Positions 34,405-45,962 of a stretch of DNA of 64,000 nucleotides are shown piece by piece. Position 1 is the stretch's first letter; each line of letters starts with the position of its first letter. Below the pieces are notes generated by a model. That model searched no databases, was not told where the DNA came from, and saw only the letters and a list, made by a program, of their open reading frames with translations. A program made the position numbers and the translations under genes. This DNA is from Asterella californica (taxonomy: Eukaryota > Streptophyta > Marchantiopsida > Marchantiales > Aytoniaceae): positions 14,818,001-14,882,000 of the forward strand of contig JAYKYS010000012.1 of NCBI GenBank assembly GCA_036924285.1, read 5' to 3'.

Positions 34405-35043
34405 AGCCGCAATGTTGAAATTGCTCTGTTCTGTACGCAGAAAACCTCACAGATTCTTCACAAGACACGTCCGCCCACACCGCGCGATCAAGAGTTGTCA
34501 CAAGTCACAACGAGATGACTCCGCAAACTCCTCCTGCAGCGACAATGAAGAAAGAACCTGTCCGCGAATTGTAGGTGTACAAAACACGACGGAAACGTCG
34601 AAAGAACACTCCAAGAAGGTGGAAACTAGACCAAACGAGGTCATAAATGGGTGTGCGACCCCTCAAAATTTTCCAAATTTTCCACCCATATTCGGAACAG
34701 GATTTGTTTTAGGATCAAGTCCTAAAGCTTTCGTTTTGATCGAAAAAGATCCGATTGAAAAATTGCCGCTGGAAACCTCCAAATCAACTGAAACTTGGCC
34801 CAGTACACAATTCGCACCTTCTGAACAAGACGGCCTTAAAAAAGCTTGTCGACAGATTCAACGAGAAAAAGTCGTCTAGGTCTCCGAAATCGCGTTCAAA
34901 GTTTTTGGTGACGAAAGAAACGGTTTCGCCTCACCCGAACGCATCAGCAGGATAGTGCTTGACATCAGACACAACTCCGGCTGCTCTCTCCTGTACTCCA
35001 AACTCCATCTTGCTTATCAGCAAAGGACACACACTCTCATCAA
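34405..35043 (-). other. Copia leader
   Basis: The untranslated leader between the primer-binding site and gag. A 174-codon plus-strand reading (34355-34879) is judged a shadow. Confidence 0.6.
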
Positions 35044-35054
35044 CTCTGATACCA
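35043..35054 (-). promoter_or_regulatory. Copia primer-binding site (tRNA-iMet)
   Basis: TGGTATCAGAGT on the minus strand directly after the 5' LTR end. It matches the initiator-Met site TGGTATCAGAGC of copia elements at 11 of 12 bases. Confidence 0.95.
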
Positions 35055-35285
35055 TGTAGAAAGATCGATACTTCGAGGACACTCCAAGAAGAGAGAGAGA
35101 GCGAGTAGACAAGGAAGTAAAATAGGAATGAGATGAGAGAGGCTTTGCCTCTCCCTGTATATATAGTGGAGGTGAGTACAAGAGAAACCCTAATGGTGGG
35201 TTAGCCCTCTAACTAACTCTAACAACCTTAACCACTCCGGCTAATGATAGCCGTCGATCTACTAGAGCTTGGGACTATATCAACA
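35055..35285 (-). repeat. Copia 5' LTR
   Basis: 231 bp; differs from the 3' LTR at six transitions. It carries TATATATA. Confidence 0.95.
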
Positions 35286-35331
35286 AGGACTCGTACCAAA
35301 CCTCTTTCAACACAAAACCAAAGGTTTATGG

Positions 35332-35665
35332 AGCTTGCTGCATGACGAGAAGACATGACCCTCGATCATTCTCTCCAGATTTTGTCAGCAAGGCTTCTCA
35401 CAACTCTCTTCTAAGTTCGAGAAGAAGAAGGAATATGCTGCTATGGGTCGGACTGAAGAGATCCGAAAAGGACCCTCACGTCTTCTCACTCATTTTGTCA
35501 ACCTTTTCAGTCTTCTAGTCTCTCTAGGAAGATGTGGATTTGAGAAGTCAAGAAGATTGGGAGACACAGGCTTGATCCTCAATTTCAGTCTTCTCGAAAT
35601 AACAATCAACTCGCAAGCTCACTCAGGATTCGTATCAAGCTTCTCTCAACACAAAGTCCAATCCA
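35332..35665. repeat. Second copy of a ~339-bp tandem duplication in element A
   Basis: Repeats 29652-29949 plus 35291-35331 (starting AGCTTGCTGCATGACGAGAA). Element B has this stretch once. The copia entered the first copy. Confidence 0.85.
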
Positions 35666-35686
35666 ATCCAATCCAATCCAATCCAA
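35657..35686. repeat. Pentanucleotide microsatellite (TCCAA)6
   Basis: Six perfect TCCAA units. Element B has no such expansion at this place. Confidence 0.95.
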
Positions 35687-37802
35687 TCTTCATTTGAATT
35701 GCAAACAGTCGTCTTCCGAAGACGTTAAGACATTCAAAAGCGTCTTCCGAAGATGTTTAGATCTTCAGAAGCGTCTTCTATCCACGGATTCTGGAACAGA
35801 GATGCAGTAAGGTAAAGAAATTGATAGTCAGGTTATCGAATTTGGGGGTGAGAAGCAGGGAAGCTCAATTCCAACTTGAGAAGAAGTGGGAAGATGGTTG
35901 TCGGAAATTGGACAGCGCTTCCGTGTCCAATTTTCGTAGAAGAAAGTTCATGGTAGAGAAATCGATCGATGGGCTTCTTGCAAACGAGACGGGGACATCA
36001 AATCAGAGGCGGAGAAGCGATGGGACAAGGAAAAGAACATGGGAAGAACCTCAGTACTGCTTATGGTTGCTTATGGTTGTTCCTTCTGTCTTCTATGCGC
36101 TTTCGGTCTTCAATTTCATCTTCAATGTGACACCACGATCTTGCTTCTGTCGTTTAATCTCAAGCTGTGTCTCTCTGCTGCTGCAATCGATCTTGCTATT
36201 GCACCAAGGCTTCTCTCCCGATTCTCAATCGACCTTCGATTTCTGTCCTTCGAAATCTTTAGAGATTCCTTACTCTCTCAGTTCGAATGTGCTTCCTGGC
36301 TGACAAAAACGACCTCATTCTCTCTCTTGCTCCAGTTCGATCGTTCTTGCTTCCAATCTCGACCCTCAATGCTTGATTCGAAGTAAGTGGAAGCGAGAAG
36401 CAGTGAATGTGCTCTGTGCTAATGCACCTCCGATCCGTATCTTCCTGCATGATTTAGGTAGTGAGGCTTCAATTACTTCGACCTACCTACTACCGCGGTG
36501 ATCATATGGTTGGTGTATCTATTCCTTCCTGATGTGGTGCGTGGTTGGTACCCATGCAGTCGCGATAACTATCTTCTCGGAAGCGTCTTCAAGCTACCTG
36601 CTTCCGTCTTCTGAAGACACTGTTCAGAAGACGTCTTCCGACTTCGAAAGAAGTCTACTCCTTCTTACAAAAGTCTTTAAGATCATTTTCCCTCTAAGCA
36701 AGGTGCAATCTTAAATAATAAGGTTACTTCAATTATATAGACACGTTATTAACTTTAAAAATTTCAAAAAATCTCCAATCCTGCAAATTGTGGGCACCAC
36801 ATGGATTTATGCTGGTGCCCTGATTTTCTAGGAAGTAGTTATCAAACTTCGATAACTACTTCCGGGAGTAAGTATCTGGTAGAGTTTAGGGTTGTCAAAA
36901 ATTTGATTTCACCATATCAATTGCTGATTACTGATGTTGTTCTTTGTCTTCATTTCTTAGGTTGTTTGTATGAAATAATATGTTTGATATAGTTAATATA
37001 ACTGATAGTAATCGATATCGGTAACTATGAGATTAATAGTATCGATGTCGATATAAGTACTTTCTAAGTTGTTAAGCTTGATATCAACAATTAATATCAG
37101 GATATTGACCAGTTTCTAAGATATGGCATGTTACTCGTGCCCTTTGTGGAAAGGTGTGTGGACGTGATGATGGAGATGTCATCATCACATGTTGTAACTG
37201 ATGTTATGTTTATCCTTGATTTTGAAATAATTTAATAACTAATGTGTATATCATAGAAGGCATATCATTCATCATTAAAGACAGATATATTTCCTTAGTC
37301 TTTATTCATTAATACAATTTGTACTCATATAATGATATTTCATCCATATTAAGTAATTATTTTTATTTCATCTGTGATAATTTAAAATTTAAAAATAGCT
37401 TGTTTGATAACCTTGGAAAATATTGTTCACCGGACTGGAAAGATCGTTATAGTATATATTCTGTTAAAATATATTATTGAAACTGAAAATTGTAAAAAAG
37501 ACGAGAGGTTTTTTCGTGTACTAAAAAAAGTTTCAACTATATTCATGTTAAATAAGTGACATGTATATACCCTTAAGAAAATACAATTTTAAGACTCAAC
37601 TTGGAAGACAAAACCTGGAAATAGGCGAGAGACTATTCCACTTCCTATATAAAATATTATCGGATTTCGTGTTAATCTCATAGACATGTGGAGATTATCA
37701 CGATTCTCAAGCAAAATGAACACAGCTCACCTTGTTATCTAGGAGAAGAATGTTTTCTGGCTGAGGAATTCAAACTAAAACTTCAACGTAGAATATACTA
37801 AC

Positions 37803-37985
37803 CTCCGTGAACCCGAGTAATGAATTGGCCAAACAAGACTGAGGGTCTGAAACGCATGCACCGTATTGATATCTGAATGCTCCAAATGAGACTCCAACTT
37901 TGTTACACTCTTTACCGTCAAGGGTAAACCTATTTTTCTCGATAGCCAGCCAATCAGTTGGTCTGTCCTCGACTCGAAGTGTACC
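37803..37985 (-). CDS. HAP2: HAP2/GCS1 exon (conserved HAP2 core, part 1)
   Basis: A 183-bp, 61-codon exon between AG at 37986-37987 (TTGACATGCAG) and the donor GTTAGT at 37797-37802. It encodes a strand containing DWLAIEKNRFTLDG, then KECNKVGVSFGAF and two further Cys in GACVS and SCLANSL, ending GFTE. This is the most diagnostic part of the family (the HAP2-GCS1 domain): Thr-x-Asp-Gly, Glu-Cys-Asn/Asp-Lys-Ile/Val-Gly, Ala-Phe, then Cys spaced to SCL-x-N-x-L. All three conserved Cys of this stretch are present. The exon is stranded between a 10.4-kb and a 31.0-kb intron. A random hit is very unlikely given the flanking exons. Confidence 0.92.
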
Positions 37986-38494
37986 CTGCATGTCAACAGG
38001 TAATTCCTTTCCGGGTTATTCTTAATTTGGCTTGGTTAGATCTATCGAGAAAAACGCGACCCAATGAATAGCAAACGGATGGGAAGACCCCATCAAGCCT
38101 TACAAGGGAAAGACTAGCAGTTGGCGAGCTCTATCCACTTTGTACCTTTCATTTTCTCCGTCCGGAGTCTATTTATGATCGTGAGGGTACGACCTATAAT
38201 ATAGTAAGCATACAGCGAGGATGTGACATACCTTTCCTTAACCAACATGGGTGTGATATACCGAGAAACAAGATGGTGCACTATTAGTTGAGCTGCTCTT
38301 ATATATATATGCATGCTAGATCGACTTTGGAGAACACTTGTTCGCTTTTTGTTGTAAAAAAGGACGTAAGTGTTATGTGGAATTCTATTTTAAAGAGTCC
38401 AGAAAATTAAATTTTTAATATTAAATGATAACTGTATCTAGAGTTGTGCCACGGTCTAGACATAGCCTATAAAGCAAAGATGGATGTTTTAACA

Positions 38495-38575
38495 TAAATT
38501 TTAGATAATTTATTAAACTTCTGCATATTTTCCTTCTCCATAATTGAAGGAGATGAATATACATCCAAACTGCAC
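38495..38575. repeat. Paired-hairpin MITE-like repeat, copy 1 (degenerate)
   Basis: Has the GCATATT...CTTCTCC / GAAGGAG..GAATAT stem after a degraded TAATTTATTAA part. Confidence 0.55.
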
Positions 38576-38934
38576 TTGTAAGAAAATGAAGGAAAAAGAC
38601 AAACATTTAAACAAGCAACCAAAACAATCATGAGCAATTAGCTGAAAACAGCCTTCAAAAAAATATAGTGAAAATATAATGTACTAAAACACAGTCACGA
38701 GGAAGAATACCGCTCGACAGGGTTTACAACTGTGACTTGTGTCATAGTTCTTTTAATAAGTTTTATTAAATTAAAAATGAATTTAAATTTTTAACATTAG
38801 AGCACATTTGGTAACTTGATTATACATGCTCACTTCAGTTATACAAATTCCATAATTGACTAACTAGAATAGAATATTTCTCTGATATAAAAATCTGAGA
38901 CTCTTACTAATAAAAATATTTTTAATTTATAAAT

Positions 38935-39037
38935 TTTAATTTATAACCTAACCTTTCTCAGAGATAAGATTAATACATAAATTAAAACTCCTTGCATATT
39001 CCCCTCTTCCGAACTTGCAAGAGGTGAATATGCAAAG
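38935..39037. repeat. Paired-hairpin MITE-like repeat, copy 2
   Basis: AACCTAACCTTTCTC part followed by a hairpin TTGCATATTCCCCTCTT ... AAGAGGTGAATATGCAA, with outer arms perfect over ten bases (TTGCATATTC). Confidence 0.7.
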
Positions 39038-39463
39038 AAGGTAATTGTGCAAGCTTCTTGAGTCACAAAATCAAACAGTCTATGCTGCTTAAATCCTCTA
39101 GTTCCAAAAGTCTGTAAAACTGAAACGCCATTATCGTCTGCACATTATATTAACAAAACATATTTTTTGCAAAAATTTACGAGCACTCTACTGGCAGAAA
39201 TGCAAATTATATAGCAGAACATGTCGTCAACCTTCTAGTGGTATTACGTTTTGACAAATAAATGTTTCAGTCTCACACGTGATTTAAGTCACACCCAGTA
39301 ACGTACTATATTCGGTTGACGCATTACTGAGCCGATATGATCCCAGTCGACTTTGACTGTTCACCTACCACAATTCGTCTTCTGTCTCATCACAGCACGT
39401 ATAGTGTTTGCGAACAGAATATGTCACAAGGTTAAAGAACTCCATGTTACAACATTAGGACAG

Positions 39464-39492
39464 GTAATTACATGTTTGAAACATGTAATTAC
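39464..39492. repeat. 14-bp perfect palindrome
   Basis: GTAATTACATGTTT (39464-39477) and its exact complement (39479-39492) around a single G. Confidence 0.9.
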
Positions 39493-40711
39493 TTGTTTGA
39501 AATTTGGCATAACTTCTTCAAGATCTTCGTTACGTAAACTATGTGGCAAAGAGTAAAGCTGAATTCACAGCTACGGTTCATGTTTTTATAGTTTCTGACC
39601 GTCATTAAAACCTCGGGCGATTGTGGTCAAGACAAAAACTATTTAGTCATTTTATTTTACGTTTCACTTGCTACAAAAGATACCCGATGAAATTTAAGCT
39701 ATGACTTGTAAGCGAAATGAGTGTCAAATCCATTCACATGGATGCGAATATTCATGTTAATGTTTTTTTGTACTTCCGGTTGGTGACCAATTCGTTCTGA
39801 AAATTTTCCTTTTGAACCTTTCTTCCAAAAAGTCATGAGAAGAACATTCCAAGTTCAACACTTAATTTGAAACATGTTAGACTGAAGTGTGTCATCTGAA
39901 TGTAGCTTCGAGAATCTTTTAATTCATGATAAGCTTGTTACATCGCTTACGGAATTGAATTCCTTAAAAATATTCCACAATGCTCAGTCGTACGGCTCAC
40001 AATTATCTTTCATTAAATCTGCTTCTCATAGATGGACTAAAGATTCGATAAGTAACTCGTAATGAGTGTCTCTAAAATCAAATTACACTCGTGTTGTATG
40101 TCGAGTCCATTGTCCTCTGACCGGATATATCACATTCGACATTCAACTCATCGATAAGTCGAGAGTTGAATGTGATTCTCGACTACATCGGCATTGACAT
40201 ATTGTCAATGTAGCTTAAGTTAGAGCGCATCATCTCGTCCACTCTGTGCGTAGAAAATAGTAGTTTGGACCTCACTCGCAAATGAGAACTGGATTGACAA
40301 GACAAAGCAAGACAAGATGAGCCTGAAACACAAGCTGATATTGGAAATATTCTGACATGTGCGAATTAGAACTTGAATCTTTTTGTTCGTAAGAGGTGAC
40401 AGACTGTGGTGAGACAGACGACTTACAGTCGATAGTGACTGTGATGCACTACTATGATCATGAAAGATCGTATGCTAGCATGCGACTTAACTCGGACATT
40501 ACATCACGGATGAGAGCCAAGCATTTATTTGTCAAAATGTGAAGCCACAAGAGGATCTCATGTTGTTTACTCATGCAATTTTCCAAGAGTTGTAGAAGAT
40601 GAAGCTCGACAATGAGAAGATTGCATAAGATATTGCTTTAGGCTAAGCGAGATAGGTAGTATGAGCTCCTTGACTTAATCACACTGAAAGAAGAGGTGGA
40701 AATTTGTTGTC

Positions 40712-40761
40712 TAATACTGGAAGTTGACTGATCTGAAGAGAACAGTCAACTTCCAGTATTA
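40712..40761. repeat. 19-bp perfect inverted repeat
   Basis: Arms 40712-40730 and 40743-40761 are exactly complementary around a 12-base loop. Confidence 0.9.
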
Positions 40762-42235
40762 TTGTATTATTGTGCGGTTGATAAACTGAGGGAAAAAAAC
40801 ACTTGGATATTTAGGTAAAGAGGAAGTGTAACGAACAAGGTTTTTTTTTTACACCATGTTAGCATAAAAGGTATAGTTCTCCTGGAGGATTGGGTGACTT
40901 GATTGTTTTTATAGTTTAACTGAAGAGTTCTCTTGCCCAGTAGCCAACTGACTCGAAAATGATTTCTTGATCTTCATCCAATGTCACACTTACAATCAAT
41001 ACTATGTCACAAGGTCTTAAGGTTCTAACTCCATCCACTTATGTCCTCACTTATTCGCATTACTATCTACACACTACTCTCTTTTTTCCTCATGAAGTCT
41101 CAAAAAATCCGCTATGACACTTCGTCTCGATCATATGACATGTCATATCATTGTGCTTTCTCTCATCCGAACCACAACCTGGTCTAACAATATGTAGACA
41201 ACTAGTTGCACCTCAACATGGAAGGTTGCTCATCTGATAACCAAAATTGATTAACTTATTGTAGATCGTCAGCATTCTACGACGGATTGTCCGCTCTGTC
41301 CGCACGTCAAGAAACGTTCAAACAAATTTTTCCTTACTTCTTTCTATCTTAACACTTCACTCACTGACTTCTATGAATTCATAACTACTTATTACAATGA
41401 TCACTGAGTCGGACGGATCAATGCATAAAGGATCTTTCTTTGAGATGGATAGTTCATTCGTGTGTTCGAGTAGCTCAAGCATGACTTCTTAGAGTATTTC
41501 CTGTTATGTTGGTGTAAGTACTGGCACCCCTCCATTATAATGTCCTATCTATGATAGTCCAAAGTCGAACTAGCTATATTGCGGATTTTCTCACACTCCT
41601 TCTCAGGAAACTCACTCCTTTTGATCGAAGATGGTTCTGTTAAAGGTCAAAAGGTCCCGAGCGACACAACGGCACGTCCACATCGTCAATTCTTTAGTCA
41701 CTTTGGTATGCAATAGACATTTTGGTTGATTGTCACTACCCAACATACACACATCATATAACTAAAACTCTCAACACCCGAACCCATGTCCTGTTGATGC
41801 TCACAGACAATGCTAAAGTCAAGTACAAGTACAAGTTGTATAAAAAAACACAATGAACATAACTGAATAGATAATTTACATCAGAAAGTCTCTTGTGTTA
41901 ACTTAGGTGGACGGGGCAAGGAAAGGAGAGAACTATGAAAAAAGGCTCTTCTCAATAGACCTTCTCGGCTAATTCTAAACTCCAAAACACACATTGCACA
42001 TCACGCAAGGCGAAGCTAATGACTGATATTCTAAACCTCATGGAAAACTTGAGCTCCAAGGGACGTCGCGACCGAATGACCGAATGGACGTGGATAGCGA
42101 GTCAACGTATCACCAAAACTAATAGTGAGATAAGGTCACATTGGATTTCAATCCTCCAACTAACTACCAACTCTGCTAATAAGTTTTGTACTGCATGTGA
42201 TTTTTCACCGAGGACTTGTAGTAAAAGCTAACTAT

Positions 42236-43100
42236 CTAACTACATATCTCACTTGTGAGCTCACCACCCACTGGTACTATTTCTACGATAGCAATGGAGG
42301 TAGTATGCTCCATTGTTAATTGACTAATCGGCTCTATTTCTGAAAATGCTATGGACAGTGCGGCGGATGATCTAACGTCCATATCCTCTTGTTGCTCCTG
42401 CTGCGTCTGTGATGTCAAACCTTCGAATGATGTCTCCACTGAGAAGTATAAACCCTGACCGTACTCTCTCGGATCTCATCTGATGACATAACATATCGAT
42501 CAATCCTTCCAGTTGTGTAGATATCCGATCTGATCCTCGCTGCAACGTCTCATGAAGTGTAATTGCGTAGGTCTATCGTGGTACCTATCTATGACTCGAA
42601 ATACTTGATCCTCTTGACCCAAGCAGCCATGGTGTACTGTTGGAAAAGTGAGGACTTGGCTCTTCAAACATGCTCGTCATGGATCTTTACCTCTAAGGTA
42701 AGACACTTGATCCTCTTTGCTACACGAGTCTCCTTCTCACGGTGTATCTTCTCTACCTCTATACGTTGCTTTTCCTGAGTCTAGAGCTGGATCTCCAACT
42801 CCTTAACTCTCCTCTAGAGGATCTTTCTCTTCTGCATTGTGACCATCTGACCCTCTTGAACAATCACCAAGTCATCTCTTATCTGTGTAACCTACGCACG
42901 GTCTAATATCTAGATTCTACATAACCCCTCAATGGTCTATGAGGTCCTCTGAGAACTCTCCTTGAGATGCGGAGCATCCATAATCCAAATCTGGATACTA
43001 TATGTTATCCCTTTGCTAAGATCATCTCCTCAAGCTTAGTTAACGGTCATTCAACATCTAACTCAAGTGCTCTTTCAGTCCAAGACCATTCTCTTAAAGG
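42236..43100 (-). pseudogene. Decayed coiled-coil (gag-like) coding remnant
   Basis: The minus-strand reading from about 43000 to 42550 gives Lys/Glu-rich helical stretches (KRKIL, VKELEIQL, EKIHREKETRVAKRIK) broken by TAG stops, then a separate open stretch 42439-42236 rich in Gln, Glu and Ser. It is heptad-like and reminiscent of the coiled-coil genes at 13 kb and 54.8 kb, but no residue-level match was established. It probably belongs to an old retroelement. Confidence 0.4.
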
Positions 43101-43259
43101 AGGAGACAACTCAACAAGAGTTGCCTCCATTGGCACAGATGGTGTCTCCTCTGAAGGGACCTCTTGCTCCCGTGATCTCCTGTGAGAAGGTTATTGTCAT
43201 AAGCATGTCAAACATCCATCTCTCACCCTTGATCTAAGATACATGTAAGGGTCAAGATC

Positions 43260-44786
43260 AAGATGGAACCCATCATGTAAAGACTCATGACGGCGGTGTC
43301 GTGGTGAGAGTTTTATTGAGAAGGGCGGAACCTTCTGGCTGTGTTATGACCGTGAAGGCTGTGATACGTTTACTCAGGGAAGCATTGGGCTTCTAGCTAT
43401 GGCTGGTTTACTCAAAGGATAGGCTTCAGGTTACAAGGTGACACTGTAAAAACACTCATACAGGTCTCTTGGCTCTTCTGATATGTTCAAGAAGCAAAAT
43501 TCAGGCTTAACTAGTAATGATAAGATCAGACGGTGAACTTTGACACTCAGGATTGGAAAATATGTGAAGATTTAGACTTCTAAACTTCCCCTACAAGTAA
43601 AAGAGGCCCCACTGAACACACACGCGAAGTTTCAGCTTGAGATCAAATTCTGGCATCGAGATATGGACAGAAAAGTTCTGGGCAAAGATACTACGGCAAT
43701 TTCTGGTACTCAGACAACTATTTTGACCTACAACAGAAAGTTAGCTCAATCACTTTAAAAGATTCTTACAGGATTTGGAGTCTACAGGATGCTGAACACA
43801 CCTGTGAAGTTGAGACTTCTGATTGTACATTGTTCTCCAGATCTCGTTCTCTGAAGTTGCTGCTCTAGATTGAGAGCTTTTCATACCCCCTCTGCTTCAG
43901 CGGTCGCCCTGAATTACTCACTCATTCAAATTACCTGAAACTTTTTGAACAATCGTAGCCCCGCTGACAATGAACGCAACCACGAAGGTTTGAAGCAATT
44001 TCCTCAATTCTGCTGCAATTGACACTGAAAACTCCAAAATCAACAAAAGTGATGCAATTCTGACTCAACTCGAACTTCAGATTGGCATAACTCCTTCTTT
44101 ATTGATCCAAATCGATCAAGAATTTCACTGATAGTGCTTGGCACGACGAGATCTAACTTCATGTGTTCTCAGATTTTGCAGTGTCCTTACCAAATGCTCG
44201 AACTCCCTTTAGACCTCTGCTTCTAAGTTTAGAGTTTTACAAAAGACAAAAATGGACCAATGGGAGTTCATAGCTCCACTTGGCTGTCCTTTAGTGCCCT
44301 AATCCACGTGGTAACTTAACTTCACTCATAGGTAACCACGTCAAGCCCCTAAAGTGCCAGCGTAAATATTAAATTACCTAAAATGACACGCAACTCTGAA
44401 AGATAACTTAAACCAGCTAGAAGCGTGCATGGGCAACACGTAAGTACAACCCATGAGCTTAAACCCTATCAGCATGGTAAGCCAAGTTATGTACTTTGAA
44501 CATCATATGTAAGTATGAAGTCACTTGTTCAAACATACGAAATGTTAGAACAAGATAAACAACATATTACCAACCTACTAGGACTCAAAACATATAACAC
44601 AACGGTGCTTACATATGCATAAAGGACTAGGAGTAATATTAAGCTAACTTCTACGACTACTAAACTCAAGTGACGGAGTAGAAGTAACATGCGTCAAGTA
44701 ACGCGATAATAGTGATCAGCGCAATGAGACTAACTCCTGACAGAAAGGTGAATCATTTACTATGTGAAATGATTCACATCACGACA
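43260..44786 (-). repeat. Gypsy remnant 3' LTR (start certain, end not)
   Basis: On the minus strand an LTR-like sequence begins TGTCGTGATGTGAATCATTT at 44786 right after a purine tract. Its end was not determined; the low coordinate given is a guess. No second copy of the LTR is in the window. Its first bases resemble those of the repeats at 58255 and 61868. Confidence 0.55.
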
Positions 44787-44801
44787 TCCACCCCCTCTGA
44801 A
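44787..44801 (-). promoter_or_regulatory. Gypsy remnant polypurine tract
   Basis: TTCAGAGGGGGTGGA on the minus strand, directly before TGTCGTG. Confidence 0.7.
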
Positions 44802-44925
44802 CCTGCACATCCTCCGATATGTGCCAACCTCTTCATTCTTCTATCTGTTCTTCATCATCATCACTCTCCTCCGCCTTAGCCTCTTCAGACACCAGGACGT
44901 CTTTGTCTCTTGTTGTCCTCTACTC

Positions 44926-45845
44926 TCACTCCAGAAAGTTGAATAACTCGACTGACCCTCCGCATCTTTTGAACAGTTTCACACGTTTGCCAGTCACAGA
45001 TAGCTTCAAGGGAGTATCATCCAGCTCACGTAAACTATAAGTGGCATTCTCATACACATCTAGCACAACATAAGATCCGAACCATCTTCGAGAGAACTTA
45101 CGAAGTGTAGAATGCTGATTCTCCAATGTGCTGTCATACACCAGAACCCAATCACCAACACGTATCGGCTTTGGTCGTTGTTGGTGAGTCTTGTCAAAAT
45201 GTTTCTTGTTTCTGACTCGAGCCACCTTCAGTCTCTCCTGTGCTTCAGCAAGATCCTCCTCCCTCTGCTCTAACTGCTTGGTACGTAAAGCAATAAGTGA
45301 AGTGCAATCTAAACCATCTTCCCACGGTAGCGTAGTCCACGTAGGAAAGTCCTCCTCAGCAGGCATGATTGGTTTCTGCCCCAACATAAGCTCAACCGGC
45401 ATATAGTCAATCGTGGTACAGTGTGTAGTTCTATCAGCCCACAAAGCAAATGAAAGTAGTCTCGGCCATTCTCTAGGTCTACCATCACATGCTTTCATTA
45501 AAGCGTGAACAATAGAAGGGTGTCCTCGTTCACTCTTACCTATGCCTTCTGGATTCATGGCAGTAGTAAGCTGAAGCTTTATTCCATAACGAGCAAAGAA
45601 CTCCTTCGCTTCTGCGTCTCTCAACTCGCCCCTATCTGCTCGTAATCTCTCAACAGATCCATAACGACAGATGATATCTTCGAGCACAAATCTGCATATG
45701 TTCTCTGTAGTCTTCGTCCGTAGTGCTCGTCCCTCTACATAGTTGGAAAGATCCTCTCGAGCCAACACCAAATAACGCATCCCCTATAGCCCCGGTGGCA
45801 TCATCACAAGATCAAGAACCCACTGAAAATGAATACTAGGTGGAT
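44926..45845 (-). pseudogene. Ty3/gypsy integrase remnant
   Basis: Minus strand. The upstream part gives WVLDLVMMPPG (first catalytic Asp), then an in-frame TAG, then an open reading of 284 codons from 45780: YLVLAREDLSNYVEGRAL, Asp in RADRGELRDAEAKEFFARYG, Glu in NPEGIGKSERGH, WPRLLSFALWADRTTHCTT, VELMLGQKPIMPAEED, and a C-terminal VGDWVLVYDSTLENQ with RRWFGSYVVLDV (GPY/F-like). The NPEG-x-GKSERGH form marks a gypsy lineage different from the one at 18-26 kb. RT and gag are missing; only the 3' end of an element survives. Confidence 0.88.
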
Positions 45846-45962
45846 AGGTAGGTACAAGCTCATACTAAAGATACAAGTTCAGGAACCTGAAGCTATTAAT
45901 GCATTTAGGGTTTATGGGTGAGTGTCGTTGTCGCTTGCCTTGTCAGCAGTCCTTCTCCTGGC

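Larger units (their letters stand above)
29950..35285 (-). mobile_element. Complete Ty1/copia retrotransposon, 5.3 kb
   Basis: Minus-strand element with 231-bp LTRs (35285-35055 and 30180-29950), a tRNA-iMet primer site, gag, protease, integrase, RT and RNase H in copia order, and a polypurine tract. It is flanked by the 5-bp duplication AGGAC. The LTRs differ at six positions, all transitions. Every coding section carries stops or frameshifts, so it is inactive but relatively young. It lies in element A, in the HAP2 sense orientation. Confidence 0.95.
10602..36801 (-). mobile_element. Element A: ~6.3-kb TG...CA element, interrupted by element B and by a copia
   Basis: On the minus strand A runs from TGTGGTGCCCACA at 36801 to CACTACA at 10602. 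Its own sequence is in three pieces: 36801-35291, 29949-29225 and 14624-10602, about 6.26 kb. The same order of parts is found in element B, which defines both ends. The 3' end has a U5-like stretch (CTGTGAGAACGATATCTTGT, then ...GACACTACA), as at the end of an LTR, but the first and last kilobases are not repeats of each other. A shows no target duplication (AAAAC left, TGGAT right). It contains a ~339-bp tandem duplication and a frameshifted copy of the family gene. It is inserted in the same orientation as HAP2. Confidence 0.75.
6816..37802 (-). other. HAP2 giant intron (31.0 kb) hosting nested mobile elements
   Basis: Defined by the GFTE exon donor (37797-37802) and the EDAQS exon acceptor (6816-6817). 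It carries, from low to high coordinates: a LINE-like remnant, a 34-bp minisatellite, and the nest of element A, element B, Ty3/gypsy and Ty1/copia from 10602 to 36801. Stretches 6818-7397, 8148-9540 and 10051-10601 hold no recognisable gene; the 9.4-kb part has short GA-rich tracts. Stretch 36802-37796 is AT-rich with a 13-bp hairpin (36831-36863) and GATATC-rich sequence. Confidence 0.8.

Noticed and set aside
34355..34879. 174-codon plus-strand reading
   Set aside because: It lies opposite the start of copia gag and the copia leader, with no motif; a shadow reading.
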